Virus record (IMG/VR): IMGVR_UViG_3300046009_014677
Span: 1-20,687 of that record
Strand: one strand, 5' to 3'
From: a virus
Length of the DNA stretch: 20,687 bases
Shown here: piece by piece, positions 12,101 through 20,687 of the stretch
How the letters are laid out: every line of letters starts with the position of its first letter
Numbering within the stretch: position 1 is the stretch's first letter
Notes under the pieces: generated by a model
Told to the model about the DNA's origin: nothing
What the model saw: only the letters and a program-made list of their open reading frames with translations
Databases searched by the model: none
Made by a program: the position numbers and the translations under genes

Positions 12101-14614
12101 TCAGCCTCGGATCACGCAGGTTGCGGCGGCGTCATAGGCTTCACCCATGCGCGCGGTTTGGTCTTGTAGGGCGCGGGCTTCATCCAGCGCCGCGCGCAAT
12201 TCGGCGCGCAATTCGGCGGGCAGCGCATTGCCATCCAGCAAAACGCCAGCGCGGGTCAGGCTGCCATCATCGGCAATGTCCAGGCCCATGGCAGCGGCGC
12301 GGCTTTCCAGGCTGCTGGCGCGCGGCGCGGCGGCTTCAGCTGCTGGGGTTGATGGCGCTTCGGGTGGCGGGGTGGCGGCGCGCGGCGGCGGCGCGTAGCT
12401 GTCCGTAGCAAGGCCACGCAAGGCCGGGTCTGTTTCCAGCCCAGCTTGGCGCAGCGCGGCGGCCATAATGTCACCAAGGCCAGGCGGCGGCGTGCCAAAC
12501 ATATCTGGTTCGCGCGGTGCTTCGCTGGCCAGCCGGGCAAAGGCATTCAGCCGATCAGCGGTGGTTTCCGCCCCCACGCGGCCAAGCTCTGCCCGGATCG
12601 GCTGGCGCAGCAACAGGGCCAGCCAGGCGCGTTCAATCGGGTTAAGCGGGTCGAAGGCATCTGCCTGGTCCATGATGGCGCCAAGCGGTTTATTCTGGGC
12701 GCGCGCATCGGCAATGCGCTGGGCGGCCCGCACCAAGGCAGGCAGGCCATTCAATTCCGCCGCAATATCCCCGGCTTCAATGGCGCCGCGCAAGCGGGCC
12801 AAGGCGGGTGCGGCGGCCATCAGGCCGCGACCCATTCCGGCTTCCGCGTCATCAACGGAATTGATCAGGCGGTCCAGCAAAGGCGTGTCGCCATAAGCGC
12901 GGGCCAAAAGGGCACGCTCAACGCGGCGCACCCCATCCGCGGTAAGCGTGCCCCCGGCCGATAGGCTGCGGGCATCCGCGCCAGTCAGCCCTTGCACCAA
13001 TGCGCGAATGAAATCAGCATTGGTTTCAGTCGTCAGGTCATTGGATCGCAGCAAGCGCAGTATGGCGGGCGTCAGCCGGGCGGCATCGGTGCGCGCCTGT
13101 TCGGTGGCGGTCAGCGCATCAATGGTGGTGACATTGCTATCCACCACCAGGCTGCGGCGCTGCTCCGGCGTCAGTTCCGTAGTGCGGCGGCGGATCAGCA
13201 CGGGCTGGCGCATGGTGGCGGCGTCTTCAAACCCGGCCTGAACCAGATAGGCGCGATACGTTTGCGCGGTGGGCAGGCCCTGCTGATAGGCCAGCATCAC
13301 CGCCATGGTGCGGCCATTGCCGCTTTCCACCACACCATCAGGCCCCACAATGGGGGCGCCGCTGCTGGTAAGCGGGCTGGCTTCCACTTCTTCCGGGCGC
13401 AGCATCACGGCAATGTCCCGCACCTGGGTTTGCCGTTCGGCCTGGCTGCGGTCTCGCGGCTGCAATTCCTGCGGAAAGGCCGGGTTTTCGTTGAAGGTAT
13501 CCGGGCTGTGCGATGCAATCAGGCTATCGGCTTCCACCACTTCAAAGCGGCTTTGCACTTCCTGCCCGGCGGGCGTGGTGGCGCGATTGATCACGCCTGG
13601 CGCGGCGGGTTCCGTGGCGCCAATCGGGCGCGCGGCGGCGCGGGCGGATTTGCCGGCGCCTTCATCTGCTGTTGCCTGCTGCGCTGCGCGGAAAATCTGG
13701 TTTTCCCTGATCAGCGCTTCCACCTGGCTGCGAATGGCGGGCGGCATTTGCAGCAAGTCAATCTCGCCACCATCGGCAAGCTGGGCGGCGGCGGCATTCA
13801 GGGCGCGCAAGGCGTTGTCTTGTTCGGTTGGCGTGAGGAATTTCAGGCCAGGATTTTCCGCCAGCGGATCCGCTGCGCCACGCCGGCCAAGCACCGCGCC
13901 AAAGGCGCCGCCCAGCACGGCGCCGCCGGCGGTGCCCAGGCTCAAATCCTGCACAATTTCCGCCCAGCCTACATCATCGGCAAAATTGGCCCGGTCCGCG
14001 TAGATCAGCGGCGCGGCAAGCGTTTGGCCGAGCAGCGCATCAATGGCGCCAGTGCTTGCACCAAAGCCAGCGCGCGCTGCAACGCCGCCGGTGCGCGCGG
14101 CTTCGGCAGTCAGGGCCAGGCGGTAAAGCCGTGACCCTTCGCGCGCGCTGCGGGCAGCCGCCAAGGCAGGCCCGGCGAAAGGCAGGAAGTTTTCTGGCGT
14201 GGGCAGCGCACCCAGCACGCCTGCGCCAAAGCCAAGCGCCATATCCGTGAAGCCGGGATCGCGCGCGGCGATGCGCGCTTCCCTTGCTTTGCGTTCGTCG
14301 AAAATCTCTGCCCGGGCGCGGGCGGCGGCAATGGTCAGGTTCGGCTGATAGGGCAAGCCTTCGCGGGCAAATTCGCTGGCGGCGTAATCTTCCGCTGTCA
14401 GCTTGGCCAGGTCTGCATCCTGCGCGTCAATTTCCGCGCGCCGCACGCGGGCGGCCAAGGTGGCGCGGCCTGCCAGGGTGCCATCCTGAAAGCTGCTGGC
14501 GGCCATGTCACCAAGGAAGGCGCCAAGGCCAGGGCGTGTATCCAGCGCTTGGAAGGCTTCACCAATGGCAACGCCTGGGCCGGCGGCGGGCGCGGCAATC
14601 AACGGTTCATTCAT
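12101..14614 (-). CDS. Virion-associated protein with ParB/DdrB-like domain
   Basis: This 837-aa protein starts at ATG 14614-14612, which overlaps the preceding gene by eight bases; a longer frame to 14800 would run 190 bases into that gene. Residues 1-290 are Ala-rich, with a glycine-zipper-like hydrophobic stretch (LGTAGGAVLGGAFGAVLG). Residues about 350-490 resemble the ParB-like DdrB domain of phage polyvalent proteins: FEVVEADSLIASHSPDTFNE, a PLTSSGAPIVGPDGVV stretch, then the signature E430-S-G-N-G-R435, then PVLIRRRTTELTPEQRRSLV. A helical domain follows (to about 700), then a Pro/Ala-rich tail. In other phages such proteins are packaged and injected, and are proposed to counter host defences. 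The domain call comes from motif memory; nuclease activity is not shown. Confidence 0.7.
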   Translation of the reverse strand: MNEPLIAAPAAGPGVAIGEAFQALDTRPGLGAFLGDMAASSFQDGTLAGRATLAARVRRAEIDAQDADLAKLTAEDYAASEFAREGLPYQPNLTIAAARARAEIFDERKAREARIAARDPGFTDMALGFGAGVLGALPTPENFLPFAGPALAAARSAREGSRLYRLALTAEAARTGGVAARAGFGASTGAIDALLGQTLAAPLIYADRANFADDVGWAEIVQDLSLGTAGGAVLGGAFGAVLGRRGAADPLAENPGLKFLTPTEQDNALRALNAAAAQLADGGEIDLLQMPPAIRSQVEALIRENQIFRAAQQATADEGAGKSARAAARPIGATEPAAPGVINRATTPAGQEVQSRFEVVEADSLIASHSPDTFNENPAFPQELQPRDRSQAERQTQVRDIAVMLRPEEVEASPLTSSGAPIVGPDGVVESGNGRTMAVMLAYQQGLPTAQTYRAYLVQAGFEDAATMRQPVLIRRRTTELTPEQRRSLVVDSNVTTIDALTATEQARTDAARLTPAILRLLRSNDLTTETNADFIRALVQGLTGADARSLSAGGTLTADGVRRVERALLARAYGDTPLLDRLINSVDDAEAGMGRGLMAAAPALARLRGAIEAGDIAAELNGLPALVRAAQRIADARAQNKPLGAIMDQADAFDPLNPIERAWLALLLRQPIRAELGRVGAETTADRLNAFARLASEAPREPDMFGTPPPGLGDIMAAALRQAGLETDPALRGLATDSYAPPPRAATPPPEAPSTPAAEAAAPRASSLESRAAAMGLDIADDGSLTRAGVLLDGNALPAELRAELRAALDEARALQDQTARMGEAYDAAATCVIRG

Positions 14615-17600
14615 CGGCTGGCACCGTTTGCAGGAAATCTTGCCAGCGGCCTTGGGCGGCTTCACGGTTGCGGCGCAATTGGCGGCGCATCCCGCTATCC
14701 AGCGCGTCCATCGGCTCGGGGCTGGCGGTGCGCCCCGTGAAGGGCTGGCCGCTGAAGATGCCGCGCGATGGCGCTGGGCCAAGGCCAGCCAGCAAGGCAT
14801 CCTGTTCGGTCACCACAATGGGCTGGCCATCGCGGCCTTGGATCGGCTGCGGGTTGCCGCGCAAATAAAGCGCAAAATTGCCTGCACCTTCATCCAGCCA
14901 CACCACGCGGTCCCGCAATACGCGGCGCAATTCCTGCGGTGCATCTGGCGCGGCGGCCAATATGTCGGCCAGCCGCGCATCGGCTACGGCCCGCAAGCCG
15001 CTGGTCAGGCGGTCAGGATTGGCGCTGGTGCTGGCGGAAACCAGCACGCCATCTTCGGGCCGATTGATCACCTGGCGGTGGCCGAATAGCTGCTGATAGG
15101 CTTCCCGCACCGCGCCGGTGCTGGTGTTGCCTGCCTGGCCAGCACGCACCATGGCGATGTGTTGCAGGATTTCACGCTCACGCTCGCCAGCCGCAACAAA
15201 GGCGGCATTGCCGGTGGCTTCAGCTTGGGCGCGGCGTAGGCCGCCCAAGCGGTCCGCGCCGGCGGAAAACCAGCCGGTGCTTAGGCCGAATTGCTCATTG
15301 ACGGCGGTGATGATTTCGCGGCGCTGGCCTGGTTCCAGCGGCAGGTCGCGTTCCTTGATCGCCAATTCGGTGGTAATGCGCTGGGCGATTGGCGCGCTGG
15401 TATTGCGCGCCACACTGGCGCCAATGGCCAAGTGATCCGGCAGGCCAGCATCTTTCAGGCTGGCCAGGAATTGCGCGCGCGTGGCCGGTGTGGCGATGGT
15501 GGCGCTAATGGCGGAAAGCTGCGCTACGCGCGCGGCGTCATTTTGCAGCTGCGAAAGGCTATAAACCACGGCATTGGCGAAAGGCTTGGGCAGGATGTTC
15601 CGCTGCTGCGGCGGCACGCCAAGGCGTTCCTGTTCCGCCGCGATGCTGTCCAGCAAAACGGGCAGGCGCTGCACATTACCAGCCTGCACTTCGCCTGCCA
15701 GCACGCGCAGCGTGGGGGAATTATCCACCACAAAACCGGCGGCATCGTCAGCCAAGGCGCGGTCACGGTCCACCAAGGCGCGGCGCCACGCATCCATGGC
15801 GCGGGCGTTTTCCGCCGCCTGGTCCCCCAGCACGGCCAAATCGGCTTCGATGGCGCGGCGTTCTTCCGGGCTGGCGGTCGCGGCCATGGCGGCAAAGCGC
15901 GCGCGCCGCACAAGGTCAAAGGCTTCGGCGTTTTTGGCATCTGCCCATTCGGGCCGCTGGCCAGCGGCGGCGGCTTCTTCGCGGGAAACAACGGTGAATT
16001 GTTCCGGGCGGCGCGGATCAAATTCACCAGCCTGGCGCGCAAGGCGGCCCATTACTTCCCCAACCGTGGCGCCGCGTTGCAGCAAGGTGGCATTGGCGGC
16101 ATTGTCGAATGCCTGCGCCGCGCGGGCAGGGCCAGCGGCGGCGGCATAGGTAGTGAAGGCATCGGCTCCGGGATCGGCCCGCACCATGCCGCGCCAGCCG
16201 GCGGCGCCAAGGACCCAGGCGGCCCGCGCATCCGTATAGGTCAGGCCCCGGCCAAGGTTATCGCGCGCCCATTTGTCCTGATCATCCAGGAAGATGCGCG
16301 CAATGGCTTTCTGCGCTTCGGGGTTGTTCTTATCCAGGTTTTGCACGCCAGCGCGCGCGGCGTAATCACGCCATAGGCCATCGGTAATGCCCAGCAGGCC
16401 GCCGGCGCTGCCGCCGTTGCCATGCTGCCCAATATCTGGCCGGTTGCCGCTTTCGTGGCGCGCCAGCATGGCAATGGCCCGGTCAAGCGTGAATGGCCCG
16501 GCGGCGGCGGTGGTGCGGGTCACGGCTTCCGTCACGCGGTCCGCAAGGGTGCGGTCTAGCGCGGCGCTTTCAATCTGCGCGCCGCGTTCGCGGGCCATGG
16601 CCCGCACCTGCATGGCCGTGGCGGGATCGGCGGCGAAAAGCGCGGTGCCTGGGGCAAAGCGTGCCGCAATGGCCGTGGCATCCTGCGCGCTGGTCAGCGC
16701 CAGCAAATCCTGCCGCGCCTGCCAGCCGGAAATCTGCGCGGCTTCGGCGGCGCGATAGCGCGGCACGTCATACCCAGCGCGGGCAAGCTGTTCATCGGTG
16801 ATGCCGCTGATCGGCTTGCCGCTATCCGCAATGGCCTTTTTGTCGGCGTCAATCAGCCCGGCAATTTCGGTGCGCGCGGCATTGCGCGCTTCCGTATCCA
16901 CGGATCGCTGCTGGGCCAGGTCGCGGCGGAATTCACCAGCCATGCGCCGCGCCATGGGTGGGGTGATACCGGGGATTTCCCCCTTTTCGCCGCGCGCTTC
17001 AAAATCTTGCACCCAGGCTTCGGTGCGCGGGCCTTGGGCAAACAGGCCGCGCGCGGTGCCCAGCGCTTCGGTTTCCTGCGCGCCTTGCAGGCGTTCCGTG
17101 ATCTGCGTGACGGAAAGCGCACCGGCGCGCGTGGGGTCCGCCGGGATTTCCTGGCCATTCAGCGTGAAGGCTTGGCGTGGCCCAAGGGCAATCAATTCCT
17201 GGCGCAGCGCAAGCTGTTCTCGGACGATATCGCCCGTTGCCGCCGGGTCAGTGGCGCCAGCCACGGCGGCCCGTTCAATGGCCGCGATGCGGCCGGGCAG
17301 GGCTTCATTGAAAGTGGCAATACGCTGGTCTTGTGTGCGGCGTTCCAGCGCGGCGGTCAGGTTCCGCTGATAGGGCTGGGCCAGCAATTCCAGCGTGGGG
17401 CGCAGCCGGTCCTGCAAGGGCTGCGGCATGGGCGCCAGCATGCCCTGAGTATAGGCCTGATATGCCTGGCTGAACGCGCCGGGGTCGGCTTCATGTTCGC
17501 GGGCCAGGCGGTCCAGATTGGCGCGCGCATCAATTTCCAGGCGCCGGCCTGAAGCTTCCAGCGCGGCGCGATTGAAGGCGGCGCGGTATAGGCTGCCGCC

Positions 17601-17846
17601 ATCCTGCATCTGCGCGCCTGGTGCTGCGCTGCCCGCATTGAAGCCAGCCTCGGCGGCGGCGGCCTGCGCTTCCTGATCATCGCGGCGCGCGCGGGATGCC
17701 AGCACGCTATTGATCCGGTCTGCCAGGGAAAGCAGCTGCGGCCCGCCGGTTTGCGTGGGGGAATAGCTGGCCTGGGGCATATTGCCGGCGGGATCAATTG
17801 CGGCGCGGGCGGTGAATTCCGGCGCGGCAGGGGTTAGCGGCGGCAT
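14607..17846 (-). CDS. Internal virion protein with transglycosylase-like domain (gp16-like)
   Basis: This 1079-aa protein lies directly after the gp14-like gene. Residues about 450-600 contain a lytic-transglycosylase-like segment: AIAMLARHESGNRPDIGQHG with candidate catalytic E465, then GGLLGITDGLWRDYA, then AAWVLGAAGWRGM. T7 gp16 carries such an activity at its N-terminus to open the peptidoglycan for DNA entry; here it is in the middle. The flanks are long Ala/Arg/Glu-rich helical regions. The N-terminus (PQASYSPTQTGGPQ) is extended. It starts two bases after the preceding stop and overlaps the next gene by eight bases. Role: part of the ejected trans-envelope channel (inferred from family and order). 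Confidence 0.8.
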   Translation of the reverse strand: MPPLTPAAPEFTARAAIDPAGNMPQASYSPTQTGGPQLLSLADRINSVLASRARRDDQEAQAAAAEAGFNAGSAAPGAQMQDGGSLYRAAFNRAALEASGRRLEIDARANLDRLAREHEADPGAFSQAYQAYTQGMLAPMPQPLQDRLRPTLELLAQPYQRNLTAALERRTQDQRIATFNEALPGRIAAIERAAVAGATDPAATGDIVREQLALRQELIALGPRQAFTLNGQEIPADPTRAGALSVTQITERLQGAQETEALGTARGLFAQGPRTEAWVQDFEARGEKGEIPGITPPMARRMAGEFRRDLAQQRSVDTEARNAARTEIAGLIDADKKAIADSGKPISGITDEQLARAGYDVPRYRAAEAAQISGWQARQDLLALTSAQDATAIAARFAPGTALFAADPATAMQVRAMARERGAQIESAALDRTLADRVTEAVTRTTAAAGPFTLDRAIAMLARHESGNRPDIGQHGNGGSAGGLLGITDGLWRDYAARAGVQNLDKNNPEAQKAIARIFLDDQDKWARDNLGRGLTYTDARAAWVLGAAGWRGMVRADPGADAFTTYAAAAGPARAAQAFDNAANATLLQRGATVGEVMGRLARQAGEFDPRRPEQFTVVSREEAAAAGQRPEWADAKNAEAFDLVRRARFAAMAATASPEERRAIEADLAVLGDQAAENARAMDAWRRALVDRDRALADDAAGFVVDNSPTLRVLAGEVQAGNVQRLPVLLDSIAAEQERLGVPPQQRNILPKPFANAVVYSLSQLQNDAARVAQLSAISATIATPATRAQFLASLKDAGLPDHLAIGASVARNTSAPIAQRITTELAIKERDLPLEPGQRREIITAVNEQFGLSTGWFSAGADRLGGLRRAQAEATGNAAFVAAGEREREILQHIAMVRAGQAGNTSTGAVREAYQQLFGHRQVINRPEDGVLVSASTSANPDRLTSGLRAVADARLADILAAAPDAPQELRRVLRDRVVWLDEGAGNFALYLRGNPQPIQGRDGQPIVVTEQDALLAGLGPAPSRGIFSGQPFTGRTASPEPMDALDSGMRRQLRRNREAAQGRWQDFLQTVPADE

Positions 17847-17848
17847 GG

Positions 17849-18538
17849 CTATTCGCGCCTGACGTTGATGTTGACTGTTTGGCCCGCGCGGCGGGCGGCT
17901 TGCCGGTCCAGATTGTCAAACAGGTTCACGCCAGCGCCTACGGTGCCAGCAACGCTAGTATAATCGGCGCCGCTGCCGGTTGCGTCTGCTTGGCTGGAAA
18001 GCAGGTTGCCTTGCGTCAGCAGCTGTTCCCTGCGGATGGTGGTATTGGCTTCGGCCAAGGCCAATTCGCGTTCCGCCACGGTGCGGGTGGCATCCGCCAC
18101 GGTTTCTGGCGTGCCATCCAGCGTCAGGCCAGCGCCGGAATATCGTGCGTTCTGGGCGGCCAATACACGGGAAAGCTGGTCACGCATGGCTAGGCTTTGT
18201 TGCAAGCCCCGCAAGGCTTCCTGATCTGCGGCAAAGCGGCCCTGCTGCGCTTGGCCCTGCTGCACGCGCGCCTGCATGCGCTGGGCGGATGCGCTTTGCT
18301 GCGCCCCTACCACGCCAAGTCCTGCGGAAGTAAGCGCAGCGGCTATGCTGGCATAGCTGGCCAGGGCCGCCCATGAAGTGCCTGTGGCTGTGGCTGCTGC
18401 ACCCGCACTTGCGGCGGTGCTGGCGGCAGCCGTTCCTGCGGCGGCAGTGCTGGCGGCAGCCGTTCCTGCGGCGGCAGTGCTGGCGGCTGTGGTGCTGGCA
18501 GCGGCTGCTGCCGGCAGAATATCAGCGATGAAGGTCAT
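17849..18538 (-). CDS. gp14-like internal virion protein
   Basis: This 229-aa protein is close to T7 gp14 (196 aa) in size and position, immediately after the nozzle gene (TAA-ATG adjacent). Residues 10-50 are an Ala/Ser/Thr/Gly-rich repeat tract. It is followed by a hydrophobic segment (SWAALASYASIAAALTSAGL, about 55-75) that could cross the outer membrane after ejection. Residues 80-180 are helical and Gln-rich (ARVQQGQAQQGRFAADQEAL), a pattern seen in gp14-like proteins. The Ala-rich tract is encoded by a 30-base tandem repeat. The function is inferred from synteny and architecture. Confidence 0.7.
   Translation of the reverse strand: MTFIADILPAAAAASTTAASTAAAGTAAASTAAAGTAAASTAASAGAAATATGTSWAALASYASIAAALTSAGLGVVGAQQSASAQRMQARVQQGQAQQGRFAADQEALRGLQQSLAMRDQLSRVLAAQNARYSGAGLTLDGTPETVADATRTVAERELALAEANTTIRREQLLTQGNLLSSQADATGSGADYTSVAGTVGAGVNLFDNLDRQAARRAGQTVNINVRRE
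18421..18487. repeat. 30-base tandem repeat in the gp14-like gene
   Basis: Two exact 30-base units (18421-18450 and 18451-18480) are followed by a 7-base partial third. In protein they give two ten-residue Ala/Thr/Ser/Gly units. The period is a multiple of three, so copy-number change by slippage would keep the frame and lengthen or shorten the tract. Confidence 0.9.
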
Positions 18539-20245
18539 TTATTCATCCACCTGCACGGTATAGGCCAAGGCCAGCAATTCCAGCGGGGCGGGAATGGTTT
18601 GGGACAGTTCAACATTTTGCTGCGCGCGATAGCCCAGCAATCCGCGTAGCCTGATATCGCTGCTGAAAATGGGCGGTGCCGTATCCAATGGCGCAACCGG
18701 GGCTGCGCCCACCTGGCGCAGCACCACGGGCTGGCCGCGCAATTCGAAAATGCCGGAATTGAGCACGCGCGCCGTGATATCGGAAATGCGCGCGCGGCGG
18801 CCAATCAAGGGGCCGCTTTGGTCGCGCGGTTCGGCAGGCAGGGTTTGCACGCGGGTTTCAAAACCCAAACCGATTTCGGCCGCATTGGCATTGCGCGGCA
18901 AGGTAACGCTGCCGCCGGCAATGGTGGCTGTGCCCAAATACGCGTTATCGCCAATCTGCTGAGCGACAAGGCCATTCAAATGCGCAAGGCCGGTCACGGC
19001 ATCGAAAGGTCCGCCGGTGGTGCGCTGCACCGCACCATCCGTCAGGCTGGTTTCATCCCATGTTTCAATGCGGATGGCGTTATTGCGCAGCACAGCGAAA
19101 AACACCTGGCCGGAAAGCAAGGCAGCGGCGCTTTTGATCTGGCCTGCGGTTTCCCAGCGCGTGAAGGCCACCACTTCCTGACTGCGAAGGGTGGTCATTA
19201 CGGTCACGGTGCCATCGGCATTGACCAAAAGCACATGATCCGCGTCGTCATTGCTCGCGCTGGTGCGTGCGGTGATTTCGATGGGCGATTTGATTAGGTG
19301 CGGCGCAAGCAAGCTGGCCAGGCTGGATTGCCAGGCCGCTTCCGTATCCGAATACAGGAATTGGCGCAGCGCCGCGCCGCCACGCTGGATGAATAGGGTG
19401 GCCCCATCCACTTCCGCCATGGTGGTATAGCGCTTGATCCCGCGTCGGGTCTGCCCGCGCCGTTCCACGCTTTTGGGCGTGATGGGCACGCCTTCAATGG
19501 TGTGTTCCGCGCCGCTGGTAAAGATCATCAGGGCGCGGCCTGATGCCATTTGGTGAATGGCGTTCAGTTGGTCCGTGTCAATCGTGATATTGATGGCTTC
19601 ATCATCAAGCCCGGTGCCCACATTCAGATTGAAAAAATCGCCAATCTTGCTGGCCAGCATGGTGGCTGGGCGGGATTTCAGGCCGCCAATCCACAAGCGT
19701 CCGTCATGGAAGGTTCCGCATTCGGGCCAGCCGCGCGTGGCGGAAATAACGGCTTCGGCGCCGCTGCCGAAGTTATAGGTTGGAATATTGGTGAAGGTGA
19801 TTGCGCTGCGCGTCCATGTCGTTTCCGTGGCGCCGCGCTGGATTTGCTGCGGCTGCATATCTGGGTGGAATAAAAGCAGCGTGTCCGCGCTCTGGGCGAA
19901 GTTCATTTGGCTGGCTTGCGTGGCGTTCCATGGGCAGCCTGTGACCGTGGCCAAATAAGTGCCATCGGCGCGGAAAACATCAAAGGCCCCGCTGCGAAGG
20001 GCGATGCAATAAGTCTGGTCCACATTAAAAGCGAAGGGAATCAGCCGCACCCCATCAAGCCCGCCTGCAAGGCTGTATTGGTGGCGCATGCCAGGGCGGC
20101 GGCGCAGCCCGCCTTGGGGGCGGACCAGCATGTTTCTGATCAGGGCAGCGCCGCTATAATACCGCGCGACTTCCGTGCGCGCGTTCAAGGCGGGCGTGAG
20201 TTCCCCGGCGGTGAAGCTGGTTTGCTGGGTATATACTTTGGGCAT
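18539..20245 (-). CDS. Tail tubular protein B / phage nozzle protein
   Basis: This 568-aa protein has an N-terminus (about 8-55) with the family signature: SFTAGELTPALNARTEVARY, then IRNMLVRPQGGLRRRPGMRH, then LIPFAFNVDQTYCIALRSG. Further hallmarks are the GWPECGTFHDGRLWIGG stretch and the SKIGDFFNLNVG segment. These proteins form the lower tail tube or nozzle of short-tailed phages, to which fibres attach. T7 gp12 is 794 aa; shorter members like this one are common in temperate podoviruses. The start ATG overlaps the preceding stop (TGATG). It is the second gene of the visible late operon, between tubular protein A and the ejection proteins. Confidence 0.9.
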   Translation of the reverse strand: MPKVYTQQTSFTAGELTPALNARTEVARYYSGAALIRNMLVRPQGGLRRRPGMRHQYSLAGGLDGVRLIPFAFNVDQTYCIALRSGAFDVFRADGTYLATVTGCPWNATQASQMNFAQSADTLLLFHPDMQPQQIQRGATETTWTRSAITFTNIPTYNFGSGAEAVISATRGWPECGTFHDGRLWIGGLKSRPATMLASKIGDFFNLNVGTGLDDEAINITIDTDQLNAIHQMASGRALMIFTSGAEHTIEGVPITPKSVERRGQTRRGIKRYTTMAEVDGATLFIQRGGAALRQFLYSDTEAAWQSSLASLLAPHLIKSPIEITARTSASNDDADHVLLVNADGTVTVMTTLRSQEVVAFTRWETAGQIKSAAALLSGQVFFAVLRNNAIRIETWDETSLTDGAVQRTTGGPFDAVTGLAHLNGLVAQQIGDNAYLGTATIAGGSVTLPRNANAAEIGLGFETRVQTLPAEPRDQSGPLIGRRARISDITARVLNSGIFELRGQPVVLRQVGAAPVAPLDTAPPIFSSDIRLRGLLGYRAQQNVELSQTIPAPLELLALAYTVQVDE

Positions 20246-20687
20246 CAGCGGCCCCAGCGGGCAGTGACAAGCGGCGTGGCGCCAAGGGTCTGCGGCGTCT
20301 GCTGCTGGCTATCAAAATGCCGTGCCTGGCGCATCAGTCCGCCGGCGCCGTTTTCGATGGGTGTGCCATAGGCGCGCCGATAGAAATAATCGCCTTTGTC
20401 TGCGCCAGCACCCACTGCAATTGCAAGATCAGCGGCAAGGGCATGGCGTGCCAAATTGGTGAACCAGGCGGGCCAGGCCGCGCTATCAATCTGCACCTGA
20501 TAATCGCAATAAAGCGTTTCGTGGTTTGATAGAATGCGATTTTCAAAGATTTCCCACGCATCCGCCGGCGGCGCCGAAGGGGCGGGCCGCACAGCACGAA
20601 TGAAAATGGCTTCTGCCGGCTTGGCGTGCTGATAAGCCCATTCGGTCAGCGGCGCTTCGGCAATGCGGCCGAGCTGCGCTTTGCGCA
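20245..20687 (-). CDS. Tail tubular protein A-like, C-terminal part (runs off the window)
   Basis: The frame is open to the right edge, giving 146 visible residues; a GTG at 20592 is internal and not the real start. The sequence resembles the adaptor (gp11) proteins of T7-like phages: ERLGRIAEAP-like start (QLGRIAEAPLTEWAYQHAKP), then YCDYQVQIDSAAWPAWFTNL, then ARHALAADLAIAVG, and the C-terminal QTPQTLGATPLVTARWGR. T7 gp11 is 196 aa, so roughly 50 residues may lie outside the window. It links the portal to the nozzle. It overlaps the nozzle gene by one base. Confidence 0.75.
   Translation of the reverse strand, partial: RKAQLGRIAEAPLTEWAYQHAKPAEAIFIRAVRPAPSAPPADAWEIFENRILSNHETLYCDYQVQIDSAAWPAWFTNLARHALAADLAIAVGAGADKGDYFYRRAYGTPIENGAGGLMRQARHFDSQQQTPQTLGATPLVTARWGR

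Noticed and set aside
14615-14800. Upstream extension of the 837-aa gene to a start at 14800
   Set aside because: It would overlap the well-supported 1079-aa gene by about 190 bases; the 8-base overlap at ATG 14614 fits the packing of the operon.
7983-16376. Long plus-strand open frames opposite the late genes (for example 7983-8822, 9808-10776, 12992-14134, 15291-16376)
   Set aside because: They lie antisense to proteins with clear structural motifs, lack ribosome sites, and are expected from high third-position GC on the coding strand.

Overview
The window is part of a temperate, short-tailed (podovirus-type) phage genome with high GC content, in the style of alphaproteobacterial prophages. 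The evidence is a tyrosine integrase, a tRNA-Lys-derived attachment core, a block of divergent HTH regulators, and a leftward structural operon of T7-like tail and ejection proteins. The host lineage (perhaps Rhodospirillales or Acetobacteraceae) is inferred only from base composition and protein flavour.

Layout. At 1-608, on the minus strand, lie a probable small terminase gene and the first 37 codons of the next late gene, probably the large terminase. At 609-1041 there is a non-coding stretch with an unusual array of TGAAACG motifs. At 1042-2100 sits an immunity-like region: two divergent HTH genes, a small membrane protein and two look-alike promoters with an operator in the spacer. From 2129 to 3465 a rightward chain of five small ORFs overlaps stop-to-start. 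A promoter with near-consensus boxes then precedes an ArdC-type antirestriction gene (3571-4455) and three more small ORFs. At 5212-5340 there is a non-coding, helically phased repeat block. The integrase follows (5424-6656), then two small ORFs.

At 7311-7464 lies the attachment region: the 3' 45 bases of a tRNA-Lys(CTT), flanked by AGTTTGAAC repeats and carrying an exact IHF-consensus match. From the right edge back to 7523 the late operon runs leftward, tightly packed: tail tubular protein A (partial), nozzle/tubular protein B, gp14-like protein, a 1079-aa ejection protein with a transglycosylase-like segment, an 837-aa protein with a ParB/DdrB-like domain, a 1034-aa ejection/polyvalent-type protein, and the tail fibre.

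How it fits together. The late operon and the integrase operon converge on the attachment site, as in lambda. The terminase genes sit at the far side of the early region and point away from it. This is what a circular or unintegrated phage map predicts: terminase, head, tail, attP, int, early genes, terminase. An integrated prophage would have the att site at its edge; tandem prophages are the main alternative. On this reading the whole early region is inside the window, and it contains no recognisable replication enzyme. Two candidate anti-defence layers are visible: a virion-delivered ParB/DdrB-like protein and an early-expressed ArdC.

Most worth checking: the TGAAACG doublet array beside the terminase gene, the phased repeat/palindrome block before int, the twin operator-promoters, and the sequence shared between the terminase gene start and the attP flank.
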